The notes: generated by a model from the sequence alone, not told the origin. 64,000 nucleotides of DNA from Schistocephalus solidus (GCA_017591395.1 WEDG01004875.1:1-64000); one strand, 5' to 3'; positions 31,844 through 43,094 are shown, counted from the first letter of the stretch. Program-made: numbers and translations.

Positions 31844-34800
31844 ATGACACTGGAGGACCTGCATGCTCCAGATGATAACGCTACCGTAGAGACACGATGG
31901 TGTCAACTGCGAAATGTCATCCAGTCCACCGCCCTCGATGTCCTCGGACGCGCACGCCGTCGACACCAGGACTGGTTTGACGACAATGACGCCGACATCA
32001 GCAACTTACTCGCGGAGAAGAATGGACTACACAAAGCCTACATGGACCTTTGGACTGACGCCACCAAAGCAGCCTTTTTTAGATGCCGGCGCCTTGTACA
32101 ACAACGGCTGCGGGAGATGCAGGATGCCTGGATGCTCCGAAAGGCGGAGGAAATCCAGTGGTATGCGGACCGAAATGAATTTAAAAACATTTTCAAAGCC
32201 ATCAAGGCCATCTACGGCCCGTGTATCAAGGGGTCCGCACCGCTGCTCAGCTCTGACGGCACAACACTGCTGACAGAGAAATCGCAAATTCTGAAGCGCT
32301 GGGCCGAGCACTTCAGAAATGTCCTTAACTGTTCATCAGCCATCTCCGATGCTGCCATTGACCAGCTCCCTCAAGTGGACACGAACAATGACCTGGATCT
32401 GCCGCCTTCCCTACCAGAAACCATCCGGGCCGTGCAGCAGATTTCCAGCGGTAAAGCACCGGGATCCGACGCAATCCCACCAAGTCTACAAGCACGGTGG
32501 GCCCCGGCTGATGGCAGAACTCACAATACTCTTCCAGGAGATGTGGCGCCAAGGACAAGTTCCTCAGGATTTCAAAGACGCGACCATCGTCCATCTCTAC
32601 AAACGGAAGGGGAACCGGCAACTCTGTGATAATCACAGAGGCATCTCGTTGCTCAACATCGCCGGGAAGATCTTCGCCCGTATCCTTCTCAATCGTCTTA
32701 ACGGTCACCATGAGCAGGGCCTGCTCCCAGAAAGCCAATGTGGCTTCCGCCGACACCGCGAAAAGACCGATATGATCTTTGCCACCCGCCAGCTACAAGA
32801 GAAGTGTCAGGAGATGCAAACTCACCAATACACTACCTTCGTGGATCTAACGAAAGCCTTTGACACGGTGAATCGTGACGGACTGTGGAAAGGCATGCAG
32901 AAATTCGGCTGTCCTGTGCGGTTCACGCACATGGTGCGTCAGCTTCATGACGGGATGACGGCGCGCGTCACTTACAACGGGATGGTATCCGAAGCATTCG
33001 CAGTGACCAACGGAGTGAAGCAGGGCTGCGTACTGGCCCCCACCCTCTTCAGTCTCATGTTCTCGGCTATGCTGATGGACGCCTACCGTGATGAGCATCC
33101 TGGTATCCGCATCGCCTACAGAACTGACGGGCGCCTTCTCAACAGTCGGCGTATGCAGGCTCCAACGCGCGTGTCTACGACTACAGTCCATGACTTGCTC
33201 TTCGCGGACGACTGCGCCCTTAACACCGTGACGGAGGAGGACATGCAAAGGAGCATGGACCTATTCGCCGAAGGCTGCGCCGATTTTGGATTAACAATAA
33301 GTACAGCCAAAACGGTTGTCATGCCCCAGCCGCCACCCAGCGCGGAATACAATGCTCCTCGAATCAATGTCAACGGTGCTCAACTCAAAAACGTGGAAAC
33401 CTTCGCTTAGTTAGGAAGCACGATGTCGCGCAACACGAGAATTGATGACTCGGTTGCCCAACGGATCTCCAAAGCTAGCCAGGCCTTCGGCCGACTGCGA
33501 ACCTCCGTGTGGAAATCGCCACGGTATTCACCTGAACACCAAACTGAGAGATGTACCAAGGCCGTCGTCTTGACGACACTCCTTTACGGAGCGGAAGCTT
33601 GGACGTCTACTCGAACCAAGTCAGGAAGCTGAATCCTTTTATCTCAGCTGCCTCCGAAATACTGAAGCTGGGATGGCAAGACAGGATCCCGGACACGGAA
33701 GTCCTGGGCGGACCGGCAATCCTCAGCATCCATGCCATGCTGAGGCAAGTGCAACTGCGATGGAGCGGCCACCTGGTAAGAATGGACGACGAGCGACTAC
33801 CCAAACGACTTTTTCTACGGAGATGTCGCTACGGGTTCTCGCTGGCCTAGAGGTCAAAAACGACGCTACAAGGACACTTTGAAGATATCGCTGAAGCAAG
33901 TGCAAATCAACTCGGCGACCTGGGAGGACCTCGCCCAGTATAGACAGGCATGGAGAAGATGAGTGAAGACTGGTTCAGCCATCTATGAGGCCAACCGGAT
34001 CGCCGCCGCCAAGGCCAAAAGAGAGGAACGAAAGTCACCAGCGCCCCGGACCAACACAGCCAATGCCCAGGCCCTGCCTACATGCCCGCGCTGTCAACGC
34101 ATCTTCCGCGCGCAAATCGGCCTGGTTGGACATCTTCGGACGCAATGCACCAACAATCCGACAATTCCAATTTCTACGTCAAATTCTGCCAGCCCTCCTT
34201 CTGACTCCCCCACCCTCACTCCTGGCATCAATTCCATTACTCCCACCATCATAGAGACCACATCCATCTACTCATCGCCTGTTACCCCCACGACCGCAAC
34301 CACCACCGCCTTCACTACCACCACCACCACCATCAGCGATGGGGAATCTCTCCTAAGCTGTACTCAATGCGACCGCACATTCACCTCACGCATCAGCCTG
34401 GTCGGTCACTTGCGAATACATCGTACAGAGACCGGTGAGCCAGTGCCTGGAACACCATCACACAGCAGAGATCGTCGCCTCCACTGTCCTCACTGTCCTC
34501 GCGCATTCACTCCTCGCATGGGCCTATTCGTTCACATGCGCATCCATGACAGCGGAATACACCACAATGCCGACAAAACCGATACACCATGCACACCCTC
34601 CGCTCCTGCCATTCTTAGCGCCCTCTGCCACCCCCACTACCATGAATGACATCCTCCCAGCCTCTACCGATTTCTCCTGCCCACACTGCGCCCGCAGCTT
34701 CAACTCACGCATCGGCCTGGTCGGTCACCTGCGAATCCATCGCACGGAGGCTGGTGAACCAGTGCCTGGGGCTCCGACATACAGTCGACGAGCCCGCCTT

Positions 34801-34983
34801 CACTGCCCTCACTGCTCCCGCACATTTACACACCGCATGGGCCTATTAGGACACATGCGCCTCCTGACAACCTCCGGTAAACCACCGGAGGCTAAGCTAC
34901 ATCAGCGCACACTACCTACACCAATACATCGACAACGCCCTCCACAATCACCATTTACCCAGAGTATATCACGGTTTTCCTAG
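31844..34983 (+). pseudogene. Non-LTR reverse transcriptase with C-terminal C2H2 zinc fingers, copy 1
   Basis: The element starts inside the protein, after the endonuclease, next to a TA repeat. The linker runs 31844-32480. The reverse transcriptase follows: DATIVHLYKRKGN (about 32580), GISLLNIAGKIFARILLNRL, TTFVDLTKAFDTVNRDGLW (about 32830-32890), GVKQGCVLAPTLFSLMF (about 33016-33065) and the catalytic FADD (about 33200). The C-terminal region has QLRWSGHLVRMDDERLPKRLF (33745-33815). Downstream are five C2H2-type fingers (34078-34865), joined by RTExGEPVPGxP linkers. Breaks are a frame change near 32485, TAG at 33408, frame changes near 33630 and 33812, TGA at 33960 and a change of frame after TGA at 34647. 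The fingers share the main frame with the reverse transcriptase, so the ancestral protein was one fusion. RT with zinc-finger ends occurs in flatworm retroelements to my knowledge. This copy is inactive. Confidence 0.85.
34078..34865 (+). other. C2H2 zinc-finger array of the retroelement
   Basis: Finger 1: CPRCQRIFRAQIGLVGHLRT followed by QC, a C2HC variant. Finger 2: CTQCDRTF...HLRIH. Finger 3: CPHCPRAF...HMRIH. Finger 4: CPHCARSF...HLRIH. Finger 5: CPHCSRTF...HMRLL, with the last His lost. Fingers 2-3 and 4-5 are a duplicated pair. Each pair has an internal linker of the type GEPVPGxPxxSRxxRLH. The region between fingers 1 and 2 is Thr/Pro/Ser-rich. Fingers 1-3 are in the reverse transcriptase frame and 4-5 are in the next frame. 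Confidence 0.85.
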
Positions 34984-36470
34984 AAACCGTGGCTGGGAGA
35001 GTCTGCCAATCTGACGCTTCCACCAGACCACGCGGTCGGCTCAGTGTATGTGCTGTGTGTGTCGAGTGGCTGACCAGTGGACTGGGAGTCAGACGGCGAT
35101 GGCTGCTCCATATCCCCTGAGTTTGTGAATCCTGGTGTGTGCATTATGGAGGCCAGGTCGTGCTGTGGCGCGCGAAGACAGGGTACGCCGATCCGTCAGC
35201 CAATCCGCCCACTCCCACGTCAGGCAACTGACCGGCTCGAACAGTGTCTGATGGTGGGGGTTGGGGAGAGAGTGAGGTCGACAGCTCAGCGCATGTTCCT
35301 CACTATAAACAATCTGACGCGCTTAAAACTATCACGGTGCGCTAAAAGCCGTGGCTTGGAAGGTTGCCAACTGACGGGATAACTCGGACCGCGTGGTCAG
35401 CCCAATGTGTGTTTTGTGTGGAGTGGCTGACTGGCGGACTGAGAGTCAGGCTGCAATGGCTCCTTCTTAATGTGGTCTTTATGGCACTCCCACTCTGTGG
35501 GATCCGAGCCAGGTGTGGTGGTACGCCCAGGGGCAGCTCCGGCCGCGCCAGCCACCTGCGACCTCTCTCATCTCCGGTCTTCTTGCCTGTGTCGTGAGAC
35601 CGGGCTCAGGTGGGGGAGCGAGAAGAGTGTGCGGTAACGTTAACCGCCGCGGTTGGAAGGTTGCCAACTGACAATTACACTCATACCTCGCAGTTAGTCC
35701 AATGTGTGTTGTGTGGAGTGGCTGACTGGTGGTCTGAGAGTCAGGCTGCGATGGCTCCTTCTTAACGTGACCTCTGGCTATCTCACACATGTGAGATGTA
35801 AGCCGTTCAACCCCCTGTTGTGTGAAATCCTGGTGCTTGTGTTTGGGGGGCCAGGTCGTGTACGTAGTACACGTAGACGAGGTCACCAGCAGCTGCGCCC
35901 GCTTCCGCATCAGACAACTGACCGGCTCGGACGGTGGTCTGATTGTGGGGGTGGGGGGAGAGTGAGGTCGAGAGCTCAGCGTATTTTCCTCACTTTAAAC
36001 AATCTGACGCGCTTGAATCTATCACGGTGCGCTAAAAGCCGTGGCTTGGAAGGTTGCCAACTGACGGGATAACTCGGACCGCGTGGTCAGCCCAATGCGT
36101 GTTTTGTGTGGAGTGGCTGCCTGGCGGACTGAGAGTCAGGTTGCAATGGCTCCTTCTTAATCTGGCCTTTATGGCACTCCCACTCCGTGGGATCCGAGCC
36201 AGGTGTGGTGTTACGCCCAGGGGCGGCTCCGGCCGAGCCAGCCACCTGCGCCCTCTCCCATCTCCGGTCTTCTTGACTCTGTCTTGACACCGGGCTCAGG
36301 TGGGGGAGGAGGAGAGAGCGCGGTAGCTGCAGCGCAAGGCTACTATCACTTAAAACTAATTCACGCGCAAGTCACCGTCCCTGCTCCACCCTTCCATGGA
36401 GCATACAGTGGACATCGTCGAAATCGACGGTCGAACTGCCGTGTGTGTGGAAAGAGAAGCCAAGGCGATC
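34984..36470 (+). repeat. Tandem tail of the zinc-finger retroelement, 690-bp dimer period
   Basis: Two alternating unit types follow the fingers: A (about 34984-35340), B (35341-35640), A' (35641-36030), B' (36031-36470). The block ATCACGGTGCGCTAAAAGCC occurs at 35331 and again at 36021, a period of 690 bases. Units A and B share GGTTGCCAACTGAC and GTGGAGTGGCTG...GAGAGTCAG, so the dimer itself arose from an older unit of 300-390 bases. Unit B carries TGGGATCCGAGCCAGGTGTG and ACGCCCAGGGGC. A B-type unit also follows the second copy of the element (42420-42870), so the tail belongs to the element. Open frames inside it are by-products of repetition. Confidence 0.85.
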
Positions 36471-37600
36471 TCTGGGGTAGAATATATAATTGTCTGACGT
36501 TTCACACTCATACTCGAGCGCATCATCGCAGATAGAGCATCGGGAAAACATATGGTTTTAATATGTCTTTCGCACTTACGTTTGCTAGGTTTATTCACCT
36601 TGCCTCTCACTGGTTCTCCTCGCGTGTGCATATAGTGCCTGACGGCCTCATAGAACACTAGAAGGTCGATGCTGCGGTTGATCGAGTTATCGTCTGGTTG
36701 CCAGGCTACGATGTCTCTCGCCAGTCTGCTTTCGGCTCGACCGAGCACTTGGGTCCCGTCTACGTCGAACCGGTGGTTTTTTTCTAGACTGTACATGGAG
36801 ACGTTTGATCGTGCATCCTTTCGCCTTACGATCAAAACATGCTCGTGCATGAGCGTACTCAGTCGTTTGGCGGTCATGTAGCAGTAGTTGGTCGGGAAGT
36901 CTAGACATTTGGCGCGGTAAATAATGCCTGATGTGTCCGCGGGTGGTATTCGACCCTTTGGTTGCATGAGTAAGTGACGGATGGTGGCCTTCGGCCAGTG
37001 TCCAATGCCCAAGTTTAGCGGTCTTAGTACGCGGTCAGTGGCTTCGCAGACGTTCCTCACATAGGGCAAGAAATGGACGGTTTCAGGTGGTTACGTGCCC
37101 CTTGGTTTAGGCTCACCTTCGGTCTTTGTGTGCCTTTGGTACAAGCATTTGTTTACGAAGCTGCGTGAATATCCATTTGCGAGGAAGAAGCACCACAGGG
37201 TTTTAGTTCTCGGAGCTTCTTAGCCTCCGTGCTGCAGTATGTCTGGATGCGGCGAAAAAGCGATCGATGCAACTGCATTTATACGATAGGGGATGATTGC
37301 TGTTGTAGTGAGGAATTTTCTCCTTGTTTGTCGCTTTGCGAAACACGCCAGTCTTAAGGGTTCCGTCCACCTGCCTTGATAGTTGAACACCGAGAAAATT
37401 GAGCATTCTACGCGCTTCTTCCTCCATTGTGAATTAAATCTGTGGGAAAATCGAGTTCAGATCCCTTTTGAAGTTCTCTTTGGCTTCTCCGTGTATGATA
37501 ACAAAGGTGTCGTCAACGTAGCACATCCAGAATTTCGGATTGAAGAGCTGGAAGGCCCGAGTTTACTGTTCTTGTGTTATGATATTGTATATCATGCAGT
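36471..37600 (-). pseudogene. Penelope-like element fragment, reverse transcriptase and GIY-YIG endonuclease
   Basis: Minus-strand remains in order are the RT catalytic block MCYVDDTFVIIHGEAKENF (about 37540-37480), LNFLGVQLSRQVDGTLKTGV (about 37405-37345), SNHPLSYK and ANGYSRSFVNKCLYQRHTK (about 37170-37110). Then comes an open frame of 237 codons (37069-36356). It has PYVRNVCEATDRVLRPLNLG, then TSGIIYRAKCLDFPTNYCYM, the GIY-YIG core with its first motif IIY and second YCYM, and RLSTLMHEH. A TAA at about 37430 and another stop near 37090 break the protein. The 5' half of the reverse transcriptase is missing. The 36470 end abuts the tail of the zinc-finger element, so one inserted next to or into the other. 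YCYM in place of the usual YxG is a likely inactivating change. Confidence 0.8.
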
Positions 37601-38589
37601 ACTGTCCCAAGATATGTCAGACACGACAAGATGCCGGCTTGTGACCGCATTCTGTTCGTCGGACTAAAAACTCACAGTTGGCAAACATGTCTACATAAGC
37701 AGTAGTATTTTATTCTACGACTGTTTGATTCCACTATAATTTTAAATATACTGTATAGAAAAATATACAAAAAACTTCTTTCCCGTACCCATGTTATACC
37801 ACATCAAATTTCCCTCAAACTATATACGCATATAAGGAACATTAATAAACATAGAGATAAGACCTTAGATAAAGGACATGGCATGGCCTTACAAATGTCA
37901 TAATTACAATTTGTTTCAGCTGAAAATTATCTGTTCATCGAAAATCCAATGCTTACAAATATACTTTTTTTGTGCATGTTTCGTGTGATATATATTTAAA
38001 ATTATAAGGGCATCAAATTCAATAGAAAAGTCGTAGTAAATGAGTAGACATCTTCTGCAGACCACTAAAGATAAGTGCTTTAAACGCCGGCATCCTATCG
38101 TGTCCGAAATGCCCTGGGATTTTGCCGAACGATAATAAGTATTTAAAACTCAGTAACGTTGTCCATCGCACGAAAAAAACGTAGTTCAGAAATTCGGCTG
38201 ACATTTCATGGGATTGACCAATGGCTGCATATACAAGGTTTATTGGGAACTGAAAGTAAATTGTGTAAAATTTCGACGCCTGTTGTTCAGGCCGTTGTCA
38301 GACGCATTGAAAATGTACCAAAACAGTTAATATCTTCAGCGCGCTGGAAAACAGCCAATACTTTTTTGACTTGTGCGCTGTTAAACGACCGCCGCATGTG
38401 TCATTCTTGTTTGATTGGCTCTTGTCACATCCATTTATCCCTGAGAATTTTGTACAGGGTAGGCAATTCAATATGACGGTCGATGCATGATGCCTCTGAG
38501 TGCATGGCCTCAAGGAACTCGGCCTTTCTTGGAAGGGCAGACACCGACAACGCCGGTTTTGGCCTTTGTTAATGGAAGTTCATCGATTG
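37601..38589. other. AT-rich stretch, no gene recognised
   Basis: CAAGATATGTCAGACACGAC at about 37608 resembles a segment in CYC1 intron 3 (21355-21385). A plus frame of 105 codons (38159-38476) has no recognised domain. It could be an old DNA-transposon remnant; unproven. Confidence 0.35.
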
Positions 38590-38740
38590 CAAACGGGAAT
38601 AACTCGGCTCGTTCTGCCTTGGGGCTCCCTCTCGAGCCACGCCAGCAACCGCACAGTGAGTAATAGTAGTGAAGGCAGAGTAACGATGCCGACAAAACGT
38701 GACGAGTGAGTTCCGTTAACGATCGGTGAGCGTTCAACAA
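38590..38740 (-). repeat. SINE fragments in mixed orientation
   Basis: 38595-38650 matches the SINE body on the minus strand (TGCTGGCGTGGCTCGAGAGG, CCCCAAGGCAGAACGAG). 38700-38735 matches the SINE end on the plus strand (ACGAGTGAGTTCCGTTAACG then ATCGGTGAGCG). The mixture suggests nested insertions or a rearranged copy. Confidence 0.65.
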
Positions 38741-38764
38741 CGAATGTCCATATTCCTGATCTAA

Positions 38765-38940
38765 ACTGGCAAGACAATGAGCCCATAGCTCAATGGTTAA
38801 AGCGCTAGACTTCTGATCAACAGGTCGCGGGCTCAAACCTGGGGTGGGGTTCCACCTGTGTTGGGTATGACTGGCCAATGACGACGAATGAGCCGGAAGT
38901 AGTCATGAAAGTTTCCCTTGCTATTATCGTCATTGGTCAA
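38765..38940 (+). mobile_element. tRNA-derived SINE, plus copy
   Basis: Head: AGCCCATAGCTCAATGGTTA, then GCGCTAGACTTCTGATCAAC and GGTCGCGGGCTCAAACC. Body: GTTGGGTATGACTGGCCAAT and GTTTCCCTTGCTATTATCGT. It is more diverged than the 30815 copy. Confidence 0.8.
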
Positions 38941-39699
38941 ATGCAAGTTTTTTCCTAAGTGAGGTTGTGCCGGATGCCTAAGGTATACATGGCCACGTGA
39001 GTCAGGTCCCTCCGTCTTTAATGCCGACCAACGTAAGAGAATGTGTGTAGGGACGAAGTTTTCAGTTTAAACACAAAAAACTGCACCGTGGGCATCACAT
39101 TGGATATTATACACGATTATCGGTCGATTTCGCCCCCGGATGAGAAGGTAGTCAAGCAGGCACCTGTGCCATGATCGAGTGCATCCAAGTTTCCTTCTTC
39201 CGTGTCGGAATATGAAAGATGTTCGTCAGCAGGAGACGATGTTTCGGGCAATTCCGTCAATACATTCTTCTTGTCCTTGGCACATTCAAAGCCCACATGT
39301 GGACAGACCATGGTGCCTGGAAGTGAGTGTTGGGTCCCCATGAGCTCGCTATCTGTAACAATAACGGCCATCTCCTGCGAATCTGCGAGGAACATTGCCT
39401 CCTCCTGACGAACATCGTCATCGTCCGACAAGAGAAAAAGCAACGTGGATGCACACTAGATCCCTGGGCTGGCGTCTGGTTTACTAAGTCCTCGTCCGGA
39501 GGCGAGATCTGCAAGATTTACTGGTGACCAAAACGCTCTGCGATATCAGTAACTGGATTAATCACTGCCTCATCATCACCAAAATGGGGCTTTGACCATA
39601 ACCTCACAGGAGGCCACAAGGTAAGTGACAACAGGGCCAGGTAAATACCTTTAGCTAAATTTGCCTGCTCACTGTTTTGATCTACGCAATCAACTGGCC
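38941..39699. other. No gene recognised
   Basis: Minus frames of 108 and 85 codons (39443-39117 and 39514-39257) overlap in different frames. They are rich in Asp, Glu and Ser but have no recognised domain. A distant relation to the N-terminal part of the retroelement that follows cannot be excluded. Confidence 0.35.
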
Positions 39700-41870
39700 C
39701 AGCTAATTTCAGACGCTAACGCCACCGCAGAGACGTAGTAGTGACAAATGTGGTACGTCATCCAGACCACGACCTTTGATGTGCACGTTATCAAAGTCAT
39801 GGTTAGCTTGACGAGAGCGACGTGAATATCAGCAACCTACTCGCCGAGAAGAACGGACTCCACATATCCTATATAGTCTCTCAGCCCTTTTTTGTGTGTG
39901 CCTCAGAAACGGCTGAGGAAGATGGATGACGCCTGGATGGCTCACAACACCAGGGAAATCCAAGGGTAGGCGGACCGCAAAGAAAAGCAGGACTTCTTCA
40001 AATCCACCAAGACGAACAACGGCCTCTGCACCAAGCAAACCGCGCATCTGCTCAACTCCGTTCGACGTACAATTCTGACGAAGGAATAACCGATTTTAAG
40101 GCGCTAGACCGAGCGGTTCAGGAGTGTCCTCAGCCACTCATTCACGATCTCCGACGCTACCATCGACCGGCTTCCCCAAGTGGAAACGAACATTTACCTG
40201 GATCTTCCGCCTTTCCTTCCAAAAACATCTGAACCTTGCAATAAAGTTCCAGCGCGAAAGCACCGAGATCAAACGCGATCCCGACCGAAGTCTACAAGCG
40301 CGGCGCCCACCAGCTGATAGAGACATTTACAATGATATTCCAGATGTAGTGCCAAGGATAAATTCCTCAGGATTTAAAGGCCGCGACCATTGTCCATCTC
40401 TACAAGCGGAAATCGAATCAATAATTCGTTGAGAAGAACAGAGGCATCTCGTTGTTTAACATCGTCACGATCTTCGCTCGCAGGCTTACTCGTCTTAACA
40501 GCTGCCTTGAAGAGGAGGTGGTCCGTAAAAGCCAGTATGGCTTCCGAGGACATCGCGGAATAACTGATATGATCTTCGATTCTCGCCAACTAGAAGCGAA
40601 CTACTAGAAGATATGAACCCACCTCTGCACAATCTTCTTGGATGGTATGAAAGCCTTCCACGCGGTAAAGCGCGGTGAACTTCGGAATATCGAACAGAAG
40701 CTCGGCTGTCGTAAGTGATTCGAGTACATGGTAAGCCAGTTCCACGACGGAATGACGGATGCATAACGGACAACGGGGCAGTCTCCGAAACATTCGCAGT
40801 AACCAACGGAGTGAAGCAGGACTACGTACTTGTTCCCGCCCTCTTCATTCTTATGTTCACTGCCATGCTGATGAACGCCTATCGTAATGACCGCTCTGGG
40901 ATCTGCATCACCGGGAGGACTAAGGGGCATCTTATCATTAGCCAGTGCATACAGGTCTCGAGGCTTATACCCACGACTACTCTCCGCAACCTGCTCTTCG
41001 CGGAAGACTGCATACTCAACACCGTGATGGAAGAGGATATACAAGAGAGTATGAACTTCATCGTCGCTGGTTACGTCAAATTTCTACCGACTAGCAACAC
41101 ACACGCCCAACACAGTATGCAATATCCTTCGAATCAATGTCAACGGCTCCCAAATTAAAACCATGGACAACTTTGTCTTTGTACATAGCGCACTCACACA
41201 GCACAAAAATCGAAGACGCATTTGTCCACCAGATGTTCAAAGTCAGTCATGTTTTCAGCTGACTGAAAGCCTCCTGTGTTATCGTCACGGACGAAATCTG
41301 AACACCAAACTGTAGATGTACAAAACCATCATCTTGACGACAGTACTATATGGAGCGAAGACCTGCACAGTCCATTCCAACCAAGCGAGGCATCTGAATC
41401 ACCTCCATCCCAGCTGCCTCCGCAGAATACTCAAGCTGAGATGGCAGGAGATGATCCCGGACACTGAAGTCTTGGAACCGGCTAGAATACTCAGCATCCA
41501 CGTCATACTGTGCAACCGCAATGCGACCGTAATGGAACAGCCAACTCACGAGGATTGACAAAAAAAGACTAACCAGACAACCTTTCTACGGCCATACCGC
41601 TGCGGGTGCCTGCCGACGAAGAGGATAATCAAGTCACTTCAAGGGCACCTTGAAGAACTCTCTGAACCGATTGAAAATTAACCCAAAGACCTGTGAGGAC
41701 CTCGCCCAGGACTGACCAGCTTGCAGATGAATTTGAATACTGGAGCAGCAATCTACGAACTAAACCAAATCGCCACCGAGAAAGTCAAAATGACGGCTTA
41801 AAAGTCAACAGCGCCTCTGATCCGTACTGCCAACACTCATCCTCCATGGCTTTGAAGGTTCCAAAATGAC
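39700..41870 (+). pseudogene. Zinc-finger retroelement, copy 2 (strongly decayed)
   Basis: This is collinear with 31850-34060. Shared blocks are ACGCTAACGCCACCGCAGAGAC near 39712, NLLAEKNGLH (about 39835-39865), the RT region AVTNGVKQDYVLVPALFILM (about 40796-40855), the box LLFAEDCILNTVMEED in place of FADD (about 40990-41040), RINVNGSQIKTMDNF and the linker IYELNQIA...KSTAPLIRTAN (about 41748-41840). It has many more stops and frame changes than copy 1. The second Asp environment of the catalytic box is altered (FAED). No zinc fingers remain. The sequence stops near 41870 at the start of the region that would hold them. Confidence 0.85.
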
Positions 41871-41974
41871 GGCATAATCGAGTTTTATCAGTCAACCAAG
41901 TGTTTGCTTGTGTGAAGTGAGCAAGGTCTCACATGTGGCACGCGCAGTTGAGGTCACTAATTATAGGCAGAGTG

Positions 41975-42033
41975 ACATTACCGATTACGACAAGGGGGAC
42001 TGGAATGGCCATTTCTGGCTTACTGGTCGTCAT
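41975..42033 (-). repeat. SINE body fragment, minus
   Basis: The minus strand reads AGTAAGCCAGAAATGGCCAT then TCCAGTCCCCCTTGTC. It is placed head-to-head with the next plus copy. Confidence 0.7.
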
Positions 42034-42034
42034 C

Positions 42035-42310
42035 GAAAAGAAAACCAGCTCATGGCGCAGTGGGTTAGAGCGTTGGACTTCTAACCAACAGGTCACGAGT
42101 TCGAAACTCGGGTACCGCAGCACCTGGGGTTGGGTATGACCAGCTCATGACGGCTAATAAGCCAGAAAGGACCATTCCAGTCTCCCTTATCTTTGTTGGT
42201 AATACCATTCTGTCTATATAACTGGCCACTACGACTGCTGATGGGGCTCTAGAATTAGCCCCAAGACACAACGGGACAAGTGTCCCGTAACCGATCGGTG
42301 GGCACCCATC
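42035..42310 (+). mobile_element. tRNA-derived SINE, nearly complete plus copy
   Basis: Head: CATGGCGCAGTGGGTTAGAG, TTGGACTTCTAACCAACAGG and ACGAGTTCGAAACTCG. It is the closest of all copies to a tRNA-Arg(TCT). Body: TTGGGTATGACCAGCTCATG, AGAAAGGACCATTCCAGTCT. Tail: CCCCAAGACACAACGGGACA, then CCGTAACCGATCGGTGGGC. It sits between the decayed zinc-finger retroelement and its tail unit. Confidence 0.85.
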
Positions 42311-42419
42311 TACCATTGCCCCTGCGCCCATTCTCTGCACCAGTCAACCAACCTGCTTGGATAGTGGTTAAGGCCTGGGAATGGGAAATCGAGAATGAGG
42401 TCGCCATCTCAGCGCATTA

Positions 42420-42870
42420 TCTTCGCCAAAAAAATCTGGCGCACTTGATGCACTAACAGTGCGCTAAAACCCGTGGCTTGAAATATCGCTAACTCAAGTA
42501 ATAGCTTGTACCCCACAGTCCACTAACTGCGTGTTTGTGTGGAGTGGCCATCGGCAGACTGAGAGTCAAGCTACAATGGCTCCTTGTTAATATGGCCTCT
42601 AGGGCACTCGCACCCCGTGGGATCCGAACCAACTGTGGTGGCAGGCTTAGGGGCGGTTCCGGTCACGCCAGTCACACGCGCCCTCTCCCGCCCCACATTC
42701 TTCTTGACTTGGTCATGACACCTAACTCAAGTGGAGGAGGAAAGAGTGCAGTCGGTACAGCGCAAGTCTACAGCTGCTATAAACTAGGTCAAGGGGAGTC
42801 ACTACGTTGTGCGGCACACAGTGGACTTCGTCGAAAATCAGTGTGGGAAATGCAATTTGGAGCTGCCGTT
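42420..42870 (+). repeat. B-type tail unit of the zinc-finger retroelement, copy 2
   Basis: Matches unit B/B' of 35341-36470: AACAGTGCGCTAAAACCCGT, GTGTGGAGTGGCCATCGGCA, TGGGATCCGAACCAACTGTG, TTAGGGGCGGTTCCGGTCAC, and the end CACACAGTGGACTTCGTCGA. Only one unit is present here, against four units at copy 1. Confidence 0.85.
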
Positions 42871-43094
42871 TCACGTGCGTCGAGAAATATATAAATTTTA
42901 TAAGTAGGGATCTTTCCATCGGCTTTAAGGAGGTCGTTCAAAAATGGCTCGGAGAAGAACCAAGGTCTTACAATACACTGACTAACTCTGACTCACAATC
43001 TATGGTTTTTGCTTTTTGCGAGCACATTTAAATAACGGATTCTAATTGAAAGCATATCTTTCTGAGGTTTCTGTATATAGGAACAAAGATTTAC

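Noticed and set aside
31844..32629. A 261-codon frame as a host gene
   Set aside because: It is the linker region of a non-LTR polyprotein that runs into reverse transcriptase motifs after a frame change.
35077..36072. Several 70-140 codon frames in the tandem repeats
   Set aside because: They recur because the DNA units recur (690-bp period), occur on both strands, and show no domain.
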